A stretch of 64,000 nt of DNA, from assembly GCF_000340215.1 (NCBI RefSeq), contig NW_006921548.1, positions 483,400 through 547,399 of the forward strand. Direction: 5' to 3'. Source of the DNA: Pseudocercospora fijiensis CIRAD86 (lineage: Eukaryota; Ascomycota; Dothideomycetes; Mycosphaerellales; Mycosphaerellaceae). Shown here one piece after another: positions 58,320 through 64,000 of the stretch. The first letter of the stretch is position 1. Each line of letters begins with the position of its first letter. A program made the translations under genes and the position numbers. Below the pieces are notes generated by a model that did not search any database, had not been told where the DNA came from, and was given only the letters and a program-made list of their open reading frames with translations.

Positions 58320-61300
58320 AGATCGAAGCGACGTATAGGCGATACTACGTACTCGCCTTCGAACCTATCGAGTACTAAGGGACGGACTATATTAGAATTA
58401 ATATTAGGGGATACTAGTAGTAGCTTCTTATCGTAAGGAACTTCTTTATAGTCCTCGCCTTAGCGGAGTCCGAAAAGAAAGTTATTCGGAGATATACTAG
58501 TATTAAGTATTAGTCCGGAAATCTTTAAAAAGAATAACGATATATATCTCTAGAAAAAAGAATACGACCGAGAGTTTAATTAATAGGGAGATATAGTATC
58601 CTTACTACTTACAATTAAAAGATTATAAAATAGCGAAGTATTCGATATAATAGAATAGTTAGGGACGGACGGATACTTTCTAGAAATTCTTTACTAAAGG
58701 GGCGTTAATCTATAGTTATAATAACCGGCTTAAAGGTTAACTAGTAATCGTCTATAACTAATATAATAAAATCCTTAAATATCCGAAGCTCGGGGATAGC
58801 AATTCCTCGCCTACTTCCTATCTAGCTTCTAAAAGTTATCGGCGGGCTTAAGGGGAATCGAGCGTCGAGATACGGGTAGTATTCGAGAAAGAGGTACGTC
58901 GGAAAAAATTGCTAGGTACGGCTACCGGCTACAGCTACCGGCTATAGCTATTTTAGGAGGATCTAGCTAATTTATTTAGGCCGCCCTAAAAGAAGCTCTC
59001 GCTTTAAAGGCTAACGATTTCTCTTTCGAAGATTTTAAATAACTAGTAAATAAGATACTCGCTACGAGTAGCCTCCCGGAGGACTTTTTTAAGAGGGAGT
59101 ACGTATAGAAGATATACTTATATCTAACGAAATATAAGCCCCCGTTTCTTAGTACTACTACCTAGCGTACGATGTTTTTAAAGAATAAAGAGGCTATACT
59201 AGACGATATTCGATAGATCCTTCGTAACGTTCGCCGAGTAGATATTATAGTCGATAGCTAGTTAAGCCGGACTATAAGGGCCTCCTTCCTCTCGATTATA
59301 CTATATTTTATCGATTCGAATTAAACCCTCTAGGAGCTTATAATCGGGTTCCTAGAAGTCCTAGGTTCTTATACCGGTAAGGATATAGTAAAGCTTATTT
59401 ATACGGTAATAGAAAGGGTTAACGTAACTACGAAACTTATCTCAATTACTACGGATAACGCTAGTAACAATCGAATACTATATAAGGCGTTATATATACT
59501 ATCCCCTCGCCGGATACGTTCCCCTTCGAAGATACTAATAATATCGATAGGGTCGAATATATAGAAGAGATTATAAGTTCGGTTATCTAGTATAATCTTA
59601 CGAATATTAAGCTCGCTACGATTTCGAGTACGTACGATCCGGAAGACGAGTAGCCGATAGAGAATCTAAATAAGTTAATCGACGACGATCTTATTAACTC
59701 GGAGCCGGTAGTATCTATCGTATCCCTAAAGAAGTTTCCCTACCTCGCCTATATCGTTTAAATCGCGATCCGAGTACTATTCGAGAAGCTTTTAATTATA
59801 CTAATAAACGACGAGTAAAAAAGGTCCTAAACGAGGATAAAGTAAAGTCGAGAATCGAGAAGTATATTACGGTAATAAAAAAGGATAAATTAGAAAGCCT
59901 CGCTCTCGTTTTATATAAGGTATACCTCTTATCCGTAGCGGGTAAATAGAGCCGGTATATATAGCCGGCGTTAGACTACTTAACTAATAGCTTATTCTTA
60001 GATTCGTTATATAGCAATCTATACGAACTTAAGCTTATAAAGATACTACCGATTCGAGGCGATTTAGAACGACCTTATCGAGACCCCGAAGACGGATACC
60101 TAGAGTATCGCGTAGAATAAGCGTTAGTAAAAGAAGCCCCCTCGGCGGTTACTCCGTTTTACCTAAGACGTAAAGACCCGATTCGATTCGACTTTCTATA
60201 TACTATTAAGGGGATATACTTTACGAACTACTCTCGAGATCTATTAGAAGAAGGAGAAGATCGAGGAGCTAGCGCTTTCGAATACCGAATAGAAATAAGT
60301 AGAGTATCTTATAGATATTAGTAAATATTACGTAAAGGTTACTACTACGATTAGAAGAGCTCGCGGACCGACTATCTACCTTATCTTTACCTACTATAAT
60401 TAGCTTTTTAACGAACTTAACGAACTAGCGGAGAAGCTAGCTAAGAAGGCTATACCCTAGAAAGTAGTAATAACGAAGGCTTTAGACGCTTCCTTTACTA
60501 AGCTAGAAAAATACTATAGTACTACCTTCGACTCGTTCGGAGACCTCTATAGTATTATATACTTACTAAATCCGGTAGAAAAGGAGATATACTAGTAGAG
60601 GAAGGAATAGAAGGATAATAAGGAATAGCCGGAGCGCTACTAGAGCGTTCTTAAGTAGATATTCGATAACCGAAGGGAAGAGTACGGCCCGGACCTCCGT
60701 CGATTTAAGAAATAGAAGGCTAAGAAGGCGCCGATATCCTACCTATTCTATAGGTAGGGTTCGTAGGATTCGTAGGGTTCGTAGGAAGAGGAGGAGGAGG
60801 AGGATAATAGGAACATTCCTAAAGCGGCGGAAGAAGAATTCGATATTTATCGCTATATAGGTAAGTCTTTAAGTAATACCTTCGAAGATAGAACTAATAT
60901 TCTATAGATCTTACCGACTTTAAAGTCGACTTTAGAGACGATATTCTCGCTATATAGAAGCGACTAGAGCTTGGATTTCTAACTATAGTATCGATCGCAC
61001 GAGACGTCCTTACTATTCCGAGTATAGGTATCGGCTACGAGAGGTCTTTTAGTATCGCTCGCTACTAGGGCCGCTTTAATCGAATATACTCGCCTAATAC
61101 CTTCGAATCTATTATAGTCTTTAGGTACTATCTCCTCTACTAGAGCCGGTAAGGCCGGAAACCGAAGATCTTACCTAAAGAGCTACTTAAGGAGTTAGAA
61201 GGCCTTAAGGTTAAAGAAGCTAAGGTTCGGGAAGAGAATTCGAAATTTAGTCCGAGTAAGTATTTTATTAGCGATACGGAAGAGGAGGAAGGTTAAGGGC

Positions 61301-61330
61301 GAAGGTAAGTACGGGTTAAAAAGCGAAAGC
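58320..61330 (+). pseudogene. hAT transposase, copy B, RIP-inactivated
   Basis: Colinear with copy A. Shared landmarks are CCTTCGAACCTATCGAGTAC near 58,355, TTTATATAAGG near 59,910, the DSTFYI/GIYFTNYS block near 60,190, GPTIYLIFTYYNQLF near 60,370, and the C-terminal hAT dimerisation domain. The last reads VSIARDVLTIPSIGIG then ERSFSIAR..GRFNRIYSP at about 60,975-61,100. A Glu-rich stretch (GEEEEEDN-like) lies near 60,780. The reading frame is less damaged than in copy A around the dimerisation domain. Terminal repeats were not found. Confidence 0.78.
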
Positions 61331-61960
61331 GACCTTAGGCCGATAAAGCGTTAAAGGAAACGAAGAGACTACGTAGAAGACAATATAGCTAGTAGGTATA
61401 GTTAGCGAACGGCTCCTTTTCCGATATATATAGCCGGTATATATAGCCGGTATATATAGCCGGTATATATAGCCGGTATATATACCTAGTATAGGTTTCT
61501 TATATATTTTATAGTTATAAATAGGTTAGTTGCTATAGCAACCTACCTCGCCTACGTACCGCCTATTTCTAAATCTTCTTTTGCTAACTCCTTCTCCTTT
61601 CCTTTTTATATATCTCTATCGAGAAATATACCTTAAGGATTCGGCTCTCCGTCTAGCTATATCTCTTATAATAAAAGTAACGTATTCTACGAATCCGAAG
61701 AAAGCGGGGCTATAACTAGTTAACCCCCTAATAGCCTACTAAGACGGTTTGGTAAAGAGTTATTCGATCCGAAAGGTGTAGTATATAAATATACTTCTAC
61801 GATCGTTATAGATGTTAAATACTAAATATTTAAGATTTGCCGCTCGTATTTGTGTTTGCTGTTAAATGTTAGTAAATATTTATATTTAATTTATGTTTGG
61901 TATAGCCTCGGTGCGATAGGGAGCTTAGTTAGTAACGATTAGGGGTACAGTCTTATAGAA
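61331..61960. repeat. 3' region of hAT copy B with a 13 bp satellite, then a spacer
   Basis: AGCCGGTATATAT repeats about five times at 61,424-61,483. The conserved 3' segment shared with copy A ends near 61,780. The spacer 61,780-61,960 is AT-rich with more CA/TG (TTTGTGTTTGCTGTTAAATG) and may hold the end of one of the two hAT elements. Confidence 0.55.
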
Positions 61961-64000
61961 TAGCTAATTATATAACTCGTCGTTGTCTTTAGCTTCTACA
62001 CCTAATTGTAGCATATCTAATAGCAAGTCGGCTACGCTAGTGCGTTACTATTACTTACTATACTCGCTTATGCGGATATTACTACTAGTAAGTAAGGTAC
62101 GGTCCTATAAAGCGGTCCTTCTACTACTACTAAAGGTACGCTCGGACTCTACGGACATAGCGAATACGGATAATAAGTCGATAGCTAGTTATAAGAGCGT
62201 TAGATAGGCGGTCCGCTATATAGGAAGGCACTACCATTTAAGTAGACTTATATAGATTAGCTACTTCCGCTTGTCGGTACTAACCTATAGTAGCTAAATA
62301 GGCGTAGCGGCAATAAAGGACTCGAAGGGGTTAATATTAGTCGTAAGGACGTTGTTCTCGAGTTATTATTGCTACGCTATTATATCCGTTAAGTCTATAG
62401 CTTCTATAGCGGTAGTAGAAGCAGCCTCTATAGAAGAAGCCGGTCTATAACGCGCCTCGTATTTAGTCTATAATGCTCTCGCTCTTACTAGGCTATTAAT
62501 AAGCTATTAATCCTTCTTCTTACTACTAGACTACCGCTTACGAAGCTATACCTTACGGCGAGTTAGATGTAGTAGTATTATAGTAACGTAGATGCTACTC
62601 TCGTTAATTAGACGATAGTATTTGTTAAACAGGTGCTAAGAGACATAGATAGCCTTTATTATAGGCTCTCGTTTAGTATACTACTTCTTAGTACGCTCGA
62701 AGTGAGTAAGTAGCTATTCTATAGTCTCTTAGAAGCGGTCGAAGGTAACGTCGTAGCCTTATAGCCGCTAAGTAGCTTCCTTAAATAGTATAAGGAATAA
62801 CCGTATCTCTTTAAGGACAATCTAGTCGCTCTCGAAGAGCTAGTATTTACTTAACTATAGCATACTAATAAACAAGGCGTTAAGAATAGGTCTTATCTAA
62901 ATAGCCCCCTTAATTATTAGTAACTAGCTATTCTAGCGAGTCTTACTAGGCGGCTTCGGACAGGTAGAACTCCGTGTTTACTCGTATAGCTCCTTAAAGG
63001 CGTTATAGAAGTCGTTCTCTCGCTATAGGACCTTAGTTAGTCGGTAGAGACGCTATAGTAGTGTTTGCTTAGTAAAGCACTCCGTATCGAGATCTAACTA
63101 CTTAGATATAGAGACCTTATCACTATTACTCTCTAGTTGCTTATTAAATAGCACTTGCCGTGCTTAAAGAGCCCTTTAGTCCGCTAACTCGGCCGCTTTA
63201 GTTAACTAAGTAAACATAAAGGCCTATATTATAAGGTTAATAATATAGCCGAAGCAACGTAAGCGGCGGCTCTACCTTATCTAGTATATAAAGCCCTTCT
63301 AGTATATATAGCGCTTAATCGTGTCGTAGAGGGTGTTATTGTTAGAGGCGTTGTTAGTAGTTATCTAGCTAACCTTATAAGTAATTAAGAAGGTCTCGAA
63401 GGACGAGATTAATAGCTAAGCTATAAACTCGCTAGTATAAGAGCCTCGTTCTGGAGGCGGCAAATCGATAAGGACTTAAGTTAGTTTGCTATACTTATTA
63501 ATATACTAATAATTAATAGCTTAGAAGTGCTTATAGCTATACTAAGCCTTCTAAGTATTAGTGCTAAGGTGTAGACAACTAAGGGCGTTAAGAAGCGCTA
63601 TTTTAACCCTCTCTCGCTAGTTCTCGAAGTTGTGCTATACTCGTACTATTATTAAGGTATAAGACTTTAAAAGAGCCTTATCTACGTATAGATTGATTGC
63701 TAATATTATCTCTTTAAAGGCCTTAGAAACAAGGCTAGAATAAGCGACACTATATACTATAGTATAGCGAGCTATTACCTACCTAAATTTATCGATATTA
63801 GCTTCCGCTATATTCCTTAGAATTATAGCCGTACGCCTTACCTCGTTGCCCTCCCTTACTACCTACATTTTGTCGATATTAATGCGGCCTTATAATAGTG
63901 TTATATCTCTTTCCGGGTATACGATAATACTATATATCTTAAGAAGGTAGTCTACGGCGTTACTAAACACTAATTTCTATACCTTTAGGCTATCTACCGG
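61960..64000 (-). pseudogene. Another hAT transposase, minus strand, truncated by the window edge
   Basis: On the minus strand near 62,190-62,050 the frame reads LLSVFAMSVESERTFSSSRR, then LLTSSNIRISEY, the hAT C-terminal dimerisation signature (E-R-x-F-S/S). Upstream, at about 62,500-62,710, comes REPIIKAIYVSQHLFNKYYR with FERTKK before it, and a Lys/Ser basic stretch follows. Its sequence is not close to copies A or B, so it is a separate hAT lineage in opposite orientation. The ORF 61,983-62,207 on the plus strand is its shadow. The N-terminus lies beyond 64,000. Confidence 0.7.

Overview
The window looks like an accessory, repeat-dominated piece of a filamentous ascomycete genome (Pezizomycotina, possibly Dothideomycetes). 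Two short stretches of ordinary DNA, about 1-5,140 and 36,985-39,370, are embedded in roughly 56 kb of transposon relics. The relics carry the mark of repeat-induced point mutation (RIP). CpA and TpG are strongly depleted and TpA is enriched, while CpG is retained. Nearly all in-frame stops are TAG or TAA where CAG, CAA or TGG would restore sense. This is why almost no long ORFs exist outside the two ordinary stretches. Identities below come from reading the relic frames through those stops.

Layout. (1) 1-5,140: ordinary flank with a spliced gene for an acidic nuclear-type protein and two degraded genes whose stops look like leaked RIP. (2) 5,140-8,182: unidentified relic. (3) 8,183-28,217: a TIR-bounded element of about 13 kb, excluding a later insertion. 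It encodes a RecQ-type SF2 helicase (+) and a DUF6589-type protein (-) and is rich in satellites. A complete Ty3/Gypsy chromovirus (14,618-21,620, TSD TATAG) sits inside it. (4) 28,218-36,960: unidentified coding relics, a 1.3 kb foldback palindrome (31,936-33,238) and LTR/gag scraps. (5) 36,985-39,370: an island without RIP holding an intact, intronless C2H2/JmjC gene on the minus strand. A G-rich minisatellite fills its promoter. (6) 39,370-46,387: a gag-like scrap and hAT copy A. (7) 46,388-57,248: a large Tc1/mariner-type element with a transposase (+) and a second long ORF (-) that starts inside the terminal repeat. A Ty1/Copia element on the minus strand (46,428-53,292, TSD GTGTA) is inserted next to its left TIR. 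(8) 57,250-64,000: hAT copy B, paralogous to A, and a different hAT on the minus strand that runs off the window.

The transposon proteins appear dead. RIP has removed catalytic or metal-binding residues in the Gypsy protease, RT and integrase, the Copia RT, the mariner transposase and the helicase. The only gene that looks fully functional inside the RIP block is the JmjC protein. The items most worth follow-up are the helicase/DUF6589 element, the foldback palindrome, the telomere-like arrays inside the Gypsy element, the two-gene mariner, and the JmjC island.
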